Origin: JARLFX01 sp036404255
GTDB taxonomy: Bacteria; Acidobacteriota; Terriglobia; Terriglobales; Acidobacteriaceae
Assembly: GCA_036404255.1 (NCBI GenBank)
Contig: DASWOP010000250.1
Location: forward strand, 1 to 64,000
Direction of reading: 5' to 3'
Length of the DNA stretch: 64,000 bases
The notes beneath the pieces are model-generated. The model worked only from the letters and a program-made list of their open reading frames with translations. It had not been told where the DNA came from and did not search any database. A program made the translations under genes and the position numbers. Below, in pieces: positions 37,601 through 44,843 of the stretch (within the stretch, counting starts at the first letter, position 1; every line of letters starts with the position of its first letter).

Positions 37601-38246
37601 ATAGATTCTGAGTATTCCGGGCGCCAGAGACGTTGTATGCAGGACCAGAAGTGCCATCGCTGCTTGAAGAATCTCCCGTGAATGTTGTTGGCGCACTGAC
37701 ACCCGATACACCCGGCAGAAGCGCAGCCAGCGATATAACACTATTGCCATCGATCGGCATATTGTGGATAAGATTTTCGTCAATCAGCACACCCACCGTT
37801 GCCGATTGCGTATCCACCGTATTGCCACTCGCCTCCACGGTCACCGTGGCTTCATCTGACTTCGGCTTGAGCACGGTATCAAAGCGGATATTCTTGTCAG
37901 AGTCCACAATAATGCCAGTCGCCTTGACTGTCGCAAAGCCCGGGGCCGTGATGGTGAGGGTGTATGTCCCCACTGCAACGGAAGAAAACAGGTACTCGCC
38001 GCTGCCATTGCTGTTCTTGGTAAGCGTCTGGCCGCGTTCTACCGATGTCAACATCACCGATGCAAACGGAACTACACTGCCGGTACTGTCCGTAATATTG
38101 CCCAGCACCTGCCCGGTATTCGCAAGCTGCGCCTGGACTGCGGCAGTGAGCAGCAGCGGAAGAACCGCACAAAGCACGATCAGCGCACGCTGAATACGGC
38201 GACGGTGCCGGGGAGCAATCACCGTCCATTCGGAGTTGGTCATCAT
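34614..38246 (-). CDS. TonB-dependent outer-membrane receptor, Oar-like with carboxypeptidase-regulatory domain
   Basis: 1210 residues; GAGGAAGAGAAG lies directly upstream of tandem ATGs at 38246 and 38243. After a Sec signal (LLTAAVQAQ), an N-terminal CarboxypepD_reg sandwich reads GQVLGNITDSTGSVVPFASV and YLFSSVAVGTYTLTITAPGF. A plug region (DENLIHNMPIDGNSVISLAALLPGVSG) and a large beta barrel follow, ending in the usual terminal aromatic residue (SLKLSY). Receptors of this plan are abundant in Acidobacteriota and import large substrates through the outer membrane using TonB energy. Located between an MFS sugar porter and surface NHL proteins, it probably imports oligosaccharides, although no SusD-like partner is present. 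Confidence 0.93.
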   Translation of the reverse strand: MMTNSEWTVIAPRHRRRIQRALIVLCAVLPLLLTAAVQAQLANTGQVLGNITDSTGSVVPFASVMLTSVERGQTLTKNSNGSGEYLFSSVAVGTYTLTITAPGFATVKATGIIVDSDKNIRFDTVLKPKSDEATVTVEASGNTVDTQSATVGVLIDENLIHNMPIDGNSVISLAALLPGVSGVSAPTTFTGDSSSSDGTSGPAYNVSGARNTQNLFLLDGTMWNNLYTNSGLNFPPPDALQEVSVLLNNFKAQYGRNVGSVFNAITKSGTNQFHGVLYEYLQNTALNAQDYFLKHPSKLIQNQYGITVGGPIVRDKLFLFSSYQGLRIAQTANNNVTSGGFTAADRGYDANGNPTPCSSTGYFAGTGNCINLSDLAGPTYRDTSGNPQTYLHNPISNATTASTSTVAIAGLNAAYVQAGNTLATGQNSPCVQLLQTALSKASPAVTIVGNELPSICINPVVFAAMQKYLPLAIATSINGTPTTKTPTAYSLPQNDQNGLLRLDYNLGYGHTLDARYYQTSANDILAHNAVSATNASVAGYEPDADYGGTYFGDIGDTWVIRPNLLNVFRLAYKRYDYQYSPIDHTTLSDFGAAFPSYNSIAVLPVFPGMGTANQAVSSTVNEDVEAVDTLTWSRGKHNAQFGVDFLRLQYANVSESAPVFSFSGTYSLVSQGDEILGLPSNENFANSLNRSGIQHDFYFYAQDDWRILPRLTLNIGLRYELPFRYYQPKNQNTTFIPGYQSVIFPNAVPDLAFVGDPGVPRSLIKNEYKDFAPRFGFAYDLFGNGRTSVRGGFGIFYDATNALTIGVGEPFHYIANYAYPSGGVSQPLLGLPAIPKNYDGTNPQFNLPFSIFFPDRNYRDGYTEAVNFGFQQSIMRHGSLEVNYVGRFGRHQSLPLDKNPAIYDCTGAYYQINPSLYCPATGANTAASYAARVRYPGFNYGGQGVVEYQSIGSSSYNGVQVLYQERGAKIVSLTATFAYAKSLDEFSTGTSTSSSVPQIDNLSSEHGPSDYDVKLTTAVGWAFLPTKFSHGPRPLRILLSNWTQSGMYTAQSGKPFSVTLTTDAAFTAEVGSRQRAQLLPGYGKGTLSSGRHRADKISEWFNTAAWVVPPNGTAAGVFSNQSRNRLRGPAFIQLNLSAGRTLRLPITHTTRLAFRADAINAFNTPNLANPNSSLPPTSGVDYEGQVLATTGGNTVGTNARRIQLSLKLSY

Positions 38247-38329
38247 ATCTTCTCTTCCTCGCTCATTGCAAAACTTCGTATGCCTTGTTGCCTATGCTCA
38301 ACTGCTTGCTCATAACCTTCTGTAGGATC

Positions 38330-40003
38330 TTAGAAAAACGTCTCGATCTCTTCCAGCGTCTTACCCTTTGTCTCTGGCAGATAGAAAAGTGCAGTCAGAA
38401 AATACACAATGGTGCACGTACCCCAGAACCAGAACATCGCGTAGTACCCAAAGCGGCCCACAACCGGTAGAAACAGCCCAGCAATCAGCGTGGAAACACC
38501 CTGATTGATCAGCAGCGCAACACCCATTCCGTTGGAGCGGATTCGCGTCGGCATCAGCTCCGATAGTGCGAGCCATACCACCACACCGGGCCCCACTGCG
38601 AATGCCGCGATGAATAGCGCAATGCATCCAGCAATCAACCAGCCCGTCGCTTCACTAGGAATCGGACCGTAGTAGGCATGCTCAATCGTCAGCGCATATG
38701 ATTTCCCGCTATCGGGCTGAATGCTCAATACCGCGTTCCTGTCAGTACTGACGGCGGTGGCAACCTTATCTCCCGTTCCGTAGCTATATAAGACAGTGAG
38801 CGCCATTGGCGGGCCGCCCGCAGCCTGCGTACGCAGACTCTGAATTGGCAGCTCCAGCGTGTTCGCACGGACTTGACTCTGCAACTGATTCCGTACGTCC
38901 GCACGGTTCGATTCAAATGCGTGGAATAAGAACCCGGTTGTGCTCAACGCGATGATGATGCCGGCAGTCCCCAACGTCAGCAGGAACTTCCTGCCCTTCT
39001 TATCCACCAGTGCAACCGCCACGATCGTCATAGCGCAGTTCAGCAGCTTCACCGCGAGATCGCCCTGCGTTGCATGCTGTGCGCTCATCCCAGCCTGCTT
39101 CAGAATGATGACCAGATAGCCGAGGATCGAATTGATTCCTGTTGCCTGATTGCAGGCCAGGATGACACATGCAAGCAGAAACGGGATCACATACTTTCGC
39201 TGCAGTAGTGAACCGCCGGTCCCGGAAGCCACCTTCTGCCGATTGGTATTCGCATGCTCTTCCATCTCGCGAAACTGTAGCACCGCCTCTTCCTCTGAAG
39301 AAGACCTCTGCAACGCGAGCAATGCATCCTTGGTTCGTCCATGGCGGAAGAGCCAGCGCGGCGTCTCACCAAGAAAGAAACAGCCAATGAAAAATATGAG
39401 CCCCGGATAAACCACGGAGAGAAACATGCTGCGCCATGCATGATTTGCAGCAGCCATGATCAGTCCGGCATTCCCTGCCGCTGCGTCAATAGCTTTCTCA
39501 GCCTGGCCAGTGTAGAACCATCCCACAAATGCTGCGATTGCAATGCCTACGGTCAACATGAACTGGAAGATGGCAGATCCTCTTCCACGGCTAGTGGCGG
39601 GGAGGCACTCGGCAAGATACAGCGGCACCACCACGGCAATGAATCCACCGCTCAACCCCTGTAGCAGCCTGCCTGCTAAAAGCGGAACGAACCCCTGTGA
39701 AAGCACTATCACGCCAACACTGGCTACAAACAGCAGACCGCTGATGATCATCATGGTCTTGCGTCCCAGCCAATCCGCCAAAAAGCCCGCAACCAGCGAG
39801 GAGAACATGCTACCTCCCAAAACTGCGGCAACAATGATAGATGTCTGGCCTTGAGTTAGGTTGATGGTCTTTCCCAGATAGAGCAGCGCTGCTGCAATGA
39901 TGCCTACGTCAATGCCATAGAGCAGCCCGCCCATCCCCGCAATAAACAGCAGGAAGCGATCGTAAACAACACCCGTGAGTCTGTCGCCAGTTCTTGCACT
40001 CAT
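38330..40003 (-). CDS. Sugar porter of the major facilitator superfamily with an extra loop domain
   Basis: 557 residues with 12 predicted membrane segments and sugar-porter landmarks: LADWLGRKTMMI, PLYLAECLPATSRGRGSA, NQATGINSILGYLVII and LPETKGKTLEEIE. Normal members have about 460-500 residues; the surplus is a hydrophilic insert of about 80-90 residues, roughly residues 360-450 (FESNRADVRNQ through SYALTIEHAYYG), between two late membrane segments and probably periplasmic. It would carry a monosaccharide or small oligosaccharide across the inner membrane. It heads the leftward run, 83 bases before the TonB receptor gene. Confidence 0.92.
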   Translation of the reverse strand: MSARTGDRLTGVVYDRFLLFIAGMGGLLYGIDVGIIAAALLYLGKTINLTQGQTSIIVAAVLGGSMFSSLVAGFLADWLGRKTMMIISGLLFVASVGVIVLSQGFVPLLAGRLLQGLSGGFIAVVVPLYLAECLPATSRGRGSAIFQFMLTVGIAIAAFVGWFYTGQAEKAIDAAAGNAGLIMAAANHAWRSMFLSVVYPGLIFFIGCFFLGETPRWLFRHGRTKDALLALQRSSSEEEAVLQFREMEEHANTNRQKVASGTGGSLLQRKYVIPFLLACVILACNQATGINSILGYLVIILKQAGMSAQHATQGDLAVKLLNCAMTIVAVALVDKKGRKFLLTLGTAGIIIALSTTGFLFHAFESNRADVRNQLQSQVRANTLELPIQSLRTQAAGGPPMALTVLYSYGTGDKVATAVSTDRNAVLSIQPDSGKSYALTIEHAYYGPIPSEATGWLIAGCIALFIAAFAVGPGVVVWLALSELMPTRIRSNGMGVALLINQGVSTLIAGLFLPVVGRFGYYAMFWFWGTCTIVYFLTALFYLPETKGKTLEEIETFF

Positions 40004-40494
40004 GCCGCGGATTCACTCCCTGCTTGCTTGCGCATCATGCCTGATCAATCTTGTGCAACTGAGGGGAAGATCTTTTGACTAATTCACGCACTCATATTGA
40101 TGAATGTGGCATAAACATACTTGACGAAAACAAAAAAAGCAATAAAAAACATAAAAGCATACAAAACAGAATCAAGCTGCGTTCCTGATTCTGGTTTAAG
40201 TCAGATTCCTTTTACGTTCAACCCCGCGCTACTAGGCCCTTTTGTATACTCAAGGCCCGTTGTATCTCGAATGTAGGTGGCCTCTTGCAGCTCGCTCACA
40301 AATACTTTCCACTTCAGGTCATGTCGCTACATCAATTTTCAATTAGTGTTCATATATATCACAAATGAACTTTCTATCGACTTAATAATGGCAAATAAAT
40401 CATTTTTATGAAATGATTCGACGCAAACAACATCACCTTCCGTGCGGGAAGTGCCGCCGGCTAACTATCTGCCACATAAATCAGGAGTTCCCAT
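40004..40494. promoter_or_regulatory. Divergent regulatory region between MFS porter and hyaluronidase-like gene
   Basis: 491 bases without a gene, strongly AT-rich. An A-tract segment at 40124-40175 (GACGAAAACAAAAAAAGC and following) resembles the CGAAA-type motifs at 16.2, 17.8 and 21.6 kb. It probably carries the promoters of the 16-kb leftward run and of the rightward hyaluronidase-like gene. No transcript start can be fixed by eye. Confidence 0.45.
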
Positions 40495-41367
40495 ATGACA
40501 TTGTTCCGGAAAATAAGCCTGCTCATTCTGCTCTTTGCGATGGGGATGGTCTTCCCTTGTCCTGCTCAGACATCCCCCAAAAAGTTCACCATCTATGAGT
40601 TCATTCCCTACCGTGACCACGTTGCCGGCAGCGAAATTACTCGCGTCCCTTCATTGGATCAATATCTGGAGACTCTCGGCATTCATCGCATCAAAGTCAT
40701 CTATCTTGATCGCTTCATGACCAACGATCAGCCTGACGAAAAGAAGATCGAGACCATCGCCAAATCCGCAATCGGATCGCCCAACATCCCCGTCTCTTTC
40801 GATACGGAGCTCGGAGACCGCTTTCACCCGGAGACTGTGATCCCACGCGTCAGCGACATTCTCAGCATCTATCACCGCTACAACACCGTCACACCGGCCG
40901 GCGTATATGCCACGGCCCCCCAGAATACCTACGCCTGGAAACCGGATATCAACCGTTTTGACTCGCTGAATGAAAGCTACCGCACCATTGCCCAGCAGAT
41001 CGATTTCCTCAGCCCCGTGCTCTACAACTACGAGGGCACCGACATCGAAGCTTGGAAGCGCGCAGCAGTGTACAACATTGATGCTGCGAAGAAATATCAG
41101 ACCGGCAAGCGGATACTTCCCTACATCAGCGTCATCATCCGGCTGCAGTCCTCTGGCAAAGATGACAACAGCCAGCACGGGGCAATCCGTACGCTGACGG
41201 AAGCCGAGATGCTGACACGATTGCAGACCATTTACGAGCTCGGCGCGGATGGCTGCATTGTGTGGGCCAGCAGCGGCGACCGGACGTTGGATGGCAAGGT
41301 GCCCGTCTTCGATCGCAATAGCGGTTGGGGCAAAGCACTCGCCGATTTCGCGAAAGCTCATCCGTAG
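40495..41367 (+). CDS. Secreted hyaluronidase-like (GH56-type barrel) protein
   Basis: 290 residues; CAGGAG upstream supports ATG 40495. A Sec signal is cleaved near PCPAQT. The rest looks like a single barrel domain: SFDTELGDRF contains a DxE pair (Asp103, Glu105) like the catalytic pair of GH56 hyaluronidases; GVYATAPQNTYAW, FLSPVLYNYEG and LPYISVIIRL follow; the end reads ELGADGCIVWASSGD, close to the GADGxxIWGSS motif of animal and venom hyaluronidases (Trp257). The same motifs in the same order occur in the C-terminal domain of the protein at 27.3-30.4 kb. Prokaryotic GH56-like enzymes are unusual. Function as a hexosaminidase of hyaluronan or chondroitin is inferred from motifs and context. 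Confidence 0.65.
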   Translation: MTLFRKISLLILLFAMGMVFPCPAQTSPKKFTIYEFIPYRDHVAGSEITRVPSLDQYLETLGIHRIKVIYLDRFMTNDQPDEKKIETIAKSAIGSPNIPVSFDTELGDRFHPETVIPRVSDILSIYHRYNTVTPAGVYATAPQNTYAWKPDINRFDSLNESYRTIAQQIDFLSPVLYNYEGTDIEAWKRAAVYNIDAAKKYQTGKRILPYISVIIRLQSSGKDDNSQHGAIRTLTEAEMLTRLQTIYELGADGCIVWASSGDRTLDGKVPVFDRNSGWGKALADFAKAHP

Positions 41368-41391
41368 ACAGCCATACCGTGCTCAGGCAAT

Positions 41392-41800
41392 TCAGCGTGG
41401 ATCAAAGCAGCAGCGCTTGGCTTTCTTGCCGCTGCCGCATGAGCACGACTCAATGGGATTGCAGAAGTGTTTATACCTTGCGCAGAGATAGTTCAACCCC
41501 GGCTCGCCATCCGGTGTCTTTGGAAAGCGGTCCTTGGGACACTCACCATTGCAGGCGAGACGCACTCCTCAACTCTTGCAGTATTGCGGTAGAGCATCCA
41601 GTTTTGCTTTGCCCGAATTCATGCTGTTCCGGTGAATCCACCAATGGTACGTAGCGACGTCTCCATGTGTTGCCCAGCTTGTTTTCCGGATATACAAAAT
41701 GATCGCGGGAGTAGACATCGCCCTTGTGTTCCATGGCAAGCCCTGACCGCCAACGCGCATGGCAACAGCATCCCGCTTGCAGCTGGCCAACATCCTCAGC
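41392..41800 (-). pseudogene. Remnant of an anaerobic sulfatase-maturating enzyme (radical SAM, C-terminal part)
   Basis: Conceptual translation of the minus strand across two frames gives the C-terminal region of anSME: LAMEHKGDVYSRDHFVYPE, LVDSPEQHEFGQSK, then after a one-base shift near 41605 KLDALPQYCKS, a stop codon at 41569-41571 where a Cys is expected, then RLACNGECPKDRF and PDGEPGLNYLC, ending in a SEC-C zinc motif CSCGSGKKAKRCC. The expected Cys in YSCDHF is Arg. The N-terminal radical-SAM half with its CxxxCxxC motif is missing. In the family the enzyme converts the active-site Cys or Ser of sulfatases to formylglycine under anaerobic conditions. It is clearly dead here. Confidence 0.8.
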
Positions 41801-41848
41801 TGGGAGCCATTGTCACACTGCTATCTGTAGCAAATGCTGCACCGCAGC

Positions 41849-42634
41849 TCAGGCGCGAATGACCTGAATCCCCTTGGCGATAAACGCTTCGTACGCTTCG
41901 TCGGAGATGCCAGTATCGGTCACCAGAATATTTACGGCTGAAAGCTGGCAGATCAGCGCCGGGCTTACATGGCCGATCTTGCTGGAGTCAGCCACCACAA
42001 TCACCTGTTTGGACTGCCGGATCATGGCCTGTGAAACGTTGGCCTCCTCCGGCTCCAGCGTCGTGATTCCCCGCTCGATATCCACGCCTGTCACTCCAAT
42101 AAACACCTTGTCAAGATACACATCTTTCAGCGAGTTAATCGCAGACTGTCCTATCAGAGCGAATGTCCACACCCATGCAATGCTGCCGCCCGTCAGCGTG
42201 GTCTTGATAGCCGGCTGATTGCACAGCTCCATGCCCACATTCAGCGCATTGGTCACCACTGAAATGCCTTGGCGATGCCGCAGCGAACGCCCGATCTGCG
42301 TGGTGGTAGTGCTGGCATTCAGTCCGATCACTTCCGGCTCCGATATCAGCTGCGCTGCGGCCAGACCGATACGGCGCTTTTCGTCAGCGCCTCGCAACTC
42401 ACGTGCCTGAAACGAAGTATCGTGGCGAAAGGGCTCGTACAACAGAGGTTCTACCAGGGTGGCGCCGCCATGGGTGCGCCTGATCAGACCACGCTTCTCC
42501 AGACGCGCCAGATCGCGGCGCATGCTTGGAGCAGAGATTCCGACCTGTTCCACGAGGTCTTGAACTGAGATATCGCCTGCCCGCAGAATCGCTTTCATGA
42601 TGCGGTCGCAACGTTCATCGATCTTTCGTGACAT
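41849..42634 (-). CDS. DeoR-family transcriptional regulator of the GlcNAc operon
   Basis: 261 residues. The N-terminal helix-turn-helix reads ISVQDLVEQVGISAPSMRRDLARLEKRGLIRRTHGGA; the C-terminal sugar-phosphate domain has LNASTTTTQIGRSL, TNALNVGMEL, LTGGSIAWVWTFALIGQ and FIGVTGVDIERG. It is divergent from the GlcNAc operon, sharing a 100-base promoter region, and so probably controls it and itself in response to a phosphorylated amino sugar. It is only distantly similar to the regulator at 22.9 kb, suggesting separate control of the two branches. Confidence 0.92.
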   Translation of the reverse strand: MSRKIDERCDRIMKAILRAGDISVQDLVEQVGISAPSMRRDLARLEKRGLIRRTHGGATLVEPLLYEPFRHDTSFQARELRGADEKRRIGLAAAQLISEPEVIGLNASTTTTQIGRSLRHRQGISVVTNALNVGMELCNQPAIKTTLTGGSIAWVWTFALIGQSAINSLKDVYLDKVFIGVTGVDIERGITTLEPEEANVSQAMIRQSKQVIVVADSSKIGHVSPALICQLSAVNILVTDTGISDEAYEAFIAKGIQVIRA

Positions 42635-42687
42635 GGCTTTTTCTCACTAACCCCAATGGAAAATATAGCAAATTAACCATTTTCACA

Positions 42688-42716
42688 TTGACATATCGCT
42701 AATAAGCTCAAAAATG
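42688..42716 (+). promoter_or_regulatory. Possible promoter of the GlcNAc operon
   Basis: A consensus -35 TTGACA at 42688-42693 is followed 17 bases later by AAAATG, a poor -10. The SIS gene start at 42735 has no recognisable Shine-Dalgarno sequence, so a very short leader is conceivable. Confidence 0.3.
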
Positions 42717-42734
42717 TGTTCAAATATGGCATAA

Positions 42735-43907
42735 ATGAACACTAACGTAGAATCCGCGCCTATAACTGCCTCTTCCAAGATGCAAGACCCGTCGCCCTAT
42801 CCCCACTGGATGCTCAAGGAGATCCACGAGCAACCCCAGGTTCTACAGGCCACACTTGAACAATATATCGATACCGGCGGCTTTCGTGCCGCTGTCTGTG
42901 CTCCGCTGCGCCAATGGCTGCGCGAGGCACATCGTGAGGTCGTCATTGCAGCCAGCGGCTCCAGCCGGCATGCAGGCATGGCTGGCGAGATCATGATCGA
43001 AGACCGCACCAGCATTGCAGTGGATGTCGAGTACGCGAGCGAATACTGCTATCGCCGCGAATCGGCCACCAAGCAGGCCGCCGTCCTTGTAATCTCACAA
43101 TCCGGCGAAACCGCAGACACTCTGGCCGCCTTGCGCAAGGCTCACCGCGCAGGCCACCAGACGCTGGCCATCACCAATGTGCACAACTCCACCATGGCAC
43201 GCGAGGCCACCGTATCCTTTCCCACCGCCGCCGGACGTGAACGCGCCATTCCCGCCACCAAGAGTTTCACCGCGCAGCTTATGAATCTGTATCTGCTCTC
43301 GCTGCTCGCAGCAGAGGCTGCACGCACATTGAGTTCTGCGGAGCTCAAAACATTACTCTCAGATCTCGCCGGATTGCCTGCACTGGTAAGCGCACAACTG
43401 CAGGGCTGGGAAAGCACCGTGCGCAGCATTGCGGCGCAGATCCATGACGTAAAAAATCTGCTCTTCCTGGGTCGCGGCATTCATTACCCCATCGCCCGCG
43501 AAGGCGCGCTCAAATTAAAGGAGTCCGCCTATCTGCATGCCGAAGGCTACCCCAGTGGGGAGCTGAAGCACGGGCCCAACGCCCTGGTAAGTCCGAATAC
43601 GCCGCTGGTCATGTTGGCAACGGTAGACCATGCTGATGCCGAATCCGCGCAACGTTATCAGAAGACGCTACAGCTCATGCGCGACATGCGCCAGCAGGGC
43701 GCACTGATCGTTACCGTCGCGAATACCGGCGATACAGAAGTCTCCGCCATTGCCAACCACACAATCTTTGTCACTCCGGCCAGCGAGGCTCTGCTCTCCA
43801 TCTGCGAAGTCATTCCGCTGCAGATCCTCTCATACTGCATGGCCATCCAGAACGGCATCGATGTAGACCATCCACGCAACCTGACCAAGGCTGTGCTCAC
43901 GGAGTAG
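42735..43907 (+). CDS. SIS-domain glucosamine-6-phosphate deaminase/isomerase (GlmS isomerase-like, NagB-II type)
   Basis: 390 residues with two SIS domains and no glutaminase domain, so not a GlmS synthase. Landmarks are PHWMLKEIHEQPQVLQATL, ASGSSRHAGMAGE, VISQSGETADTLAALRKA, FLGRGIHYPIAREGALKLKE, YPSGELKHGPNALV and the GlmS-like end DVDHPRNLTKAVLTE. Such proteins run the reaction towards fructose-6-phosphate plus ammonia in organisms lacking classical NagB. First gene of an operon with a sugar kinase, GH20 hexosaminidase and nagA. The start lacks an obvious ribosome-binding site; ATG 42780 is an alternative. Confidence 0.88.
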   Translation: MNTNVESAPITASSKMQDPSPYPHWMLKEIHEQPQVLQATLEQYIDTGGFRAAVCAPLRQWLREAHREVVIAASGSSRHAGMAGEIMIEDRTSIAVDVEYASEYCYRRESATKQAAVLVISQSGETADTLAALRKAHRAGHQTLAITNVHNSTMAREATVSFPTAAGRERAIPATKSFTAQLMNLYLLSLLAAEAARTLSSAELKTLLSDLAGLPALVSAQLQGWESTVRSIAAQIHDVKNLLFLGRGIHYPIAREGALKLKESAYLHAEGYPSGELKHGPNALVSPNTPLVMLATVDHADAESAQRYQKTLQLMRDMRQQGALIVTVANTGDTEVSAIANHTIFVTPASEALLSICEVIPLQILSYCMAIQNGIDVDHPRNLTKAVLTE

Positions 43908-43911
43908 CAGA

Positions 43912-44829
43912 ATGAGCTTCTATCTTGCAGTAGATGCCGGCGGCACCAAGGCAGACTTCGTTCTCGCCGATACCACGCGCGAACTAGCCCGCGCCCGCTC
44001 CGGCACCATCAAGCGCATGCGCACCGATGAAGCAACTGTGCGCAACAATCTGGAGTCTGCGCTCAGCGAATTAACCGCCCGGACAGGCATCGCGATGGAC
44101 GCCATCACCCGTACCTGCATCGGCACCGCCGGCGAAACAGTGCCTCTGGTCACGGATTGGCTGCGCGACGCATTCAGCTCCCGGGTTGGCGGTGACTTGC
44201 TTCTGCTAGGAGATGCAGAGATCGCGCTCGATGCCGCCTCTCCCGGTGCGGCAGGCGTACTCGTGCTGGCAGGAACCGGCTCCAACGTGGCAGGCCGCAG
44301 CAGCACTGGCCAGATCATCTCCGCCGGCGGATATGGCCCCGTGCTCGCGGAGCAAGGCTCCGGCTATAGGATCGGATATGAGGCACTGCGAGCGCTCTTC
44401 CTCGCGCGCGATGAAGGCCGCACCACATCGCTGCAGCCCGCGATACTCCAATTCTGGCAGCTCAACTCCATCGATCAACTAGTGGCACATGCCAATAGCC
44501 TGCCCGCACCCGACTTCTCCCAGCTCGCCGGTCTGGTGTTGCAGTGCGCCAATCAGGGTGACGAAATTGCCGCTGCCGTTCTGCGCAGACAGGGCATGGA
44601 ACTTGGATTCCTTGTGCGCCTTATCATTCGCCGCCTGAAGACGCTGAATCCACCGGAGTGGATACCCTCCATCGCATTTGCCGGCAGCATCATGGAGCGC
44701 GTTGCCCCCGTTCGCAATGCGCTCATCGAAGCAGTCCAGTATGAATTTCCTGAAGCACAAGCATTAAGCGGCGTAGTGGACCCAGTTTGCGGTGCACTCT
44801 GGCGCGCACGAAACAGCAGTACAAATTGA
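43912..44829 (+). CDS. BadF/BadG-type N-acetylglucosamine kinase
   Basis: 305 residues, normal for the ASKHA kinase group that includes eukaryotic-type NAGK. Motifs: DAGGTKADFVLAD phosphate-1, CIGTAGE, GDAEIALDAA, LAGTGSNVAGR phosphate-2, and GGYGPVLAEQGSGYRIG. It would phosphorylate GlcNAc released by the downstream GH20 enzyme to give GlcNAc-6-phosphate for NagA. Four bases separate it from the SIS gene, and it ends 14 bases before the hexosaminidase start, so the operon is tight. Glucosamine is an alternative substrate. Confidence 0.88.
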   Translation: MSFYLAVDAGGTKADFVLADTTRELARARSGTIKRMRTDEATVRNNLESALSELTARTGIAMDAITRTCIGTAGETVPLVTDWLRDAFSSRVGGDLLLLGDAEIALDAASPGAAGVLVLAGTGSNVAGRSSTGQIISAGGYGPVLAEQGSGYRIGYEALRALFLARDEGRTTSLQPAILQFWQLNSIDQLVAHANSLPAPDFSQLAGLVLQCANQGDEIAAAVLRRQGMELGFLVRLIIRRLKTLNPPEWIPSIAFAGSIMERVAPVRNALIEAVQYEFPEAQALSGVVDPVCGALWRARNSSTN

Positions 44830-44843
44830 GCAGGAGGCATCAC

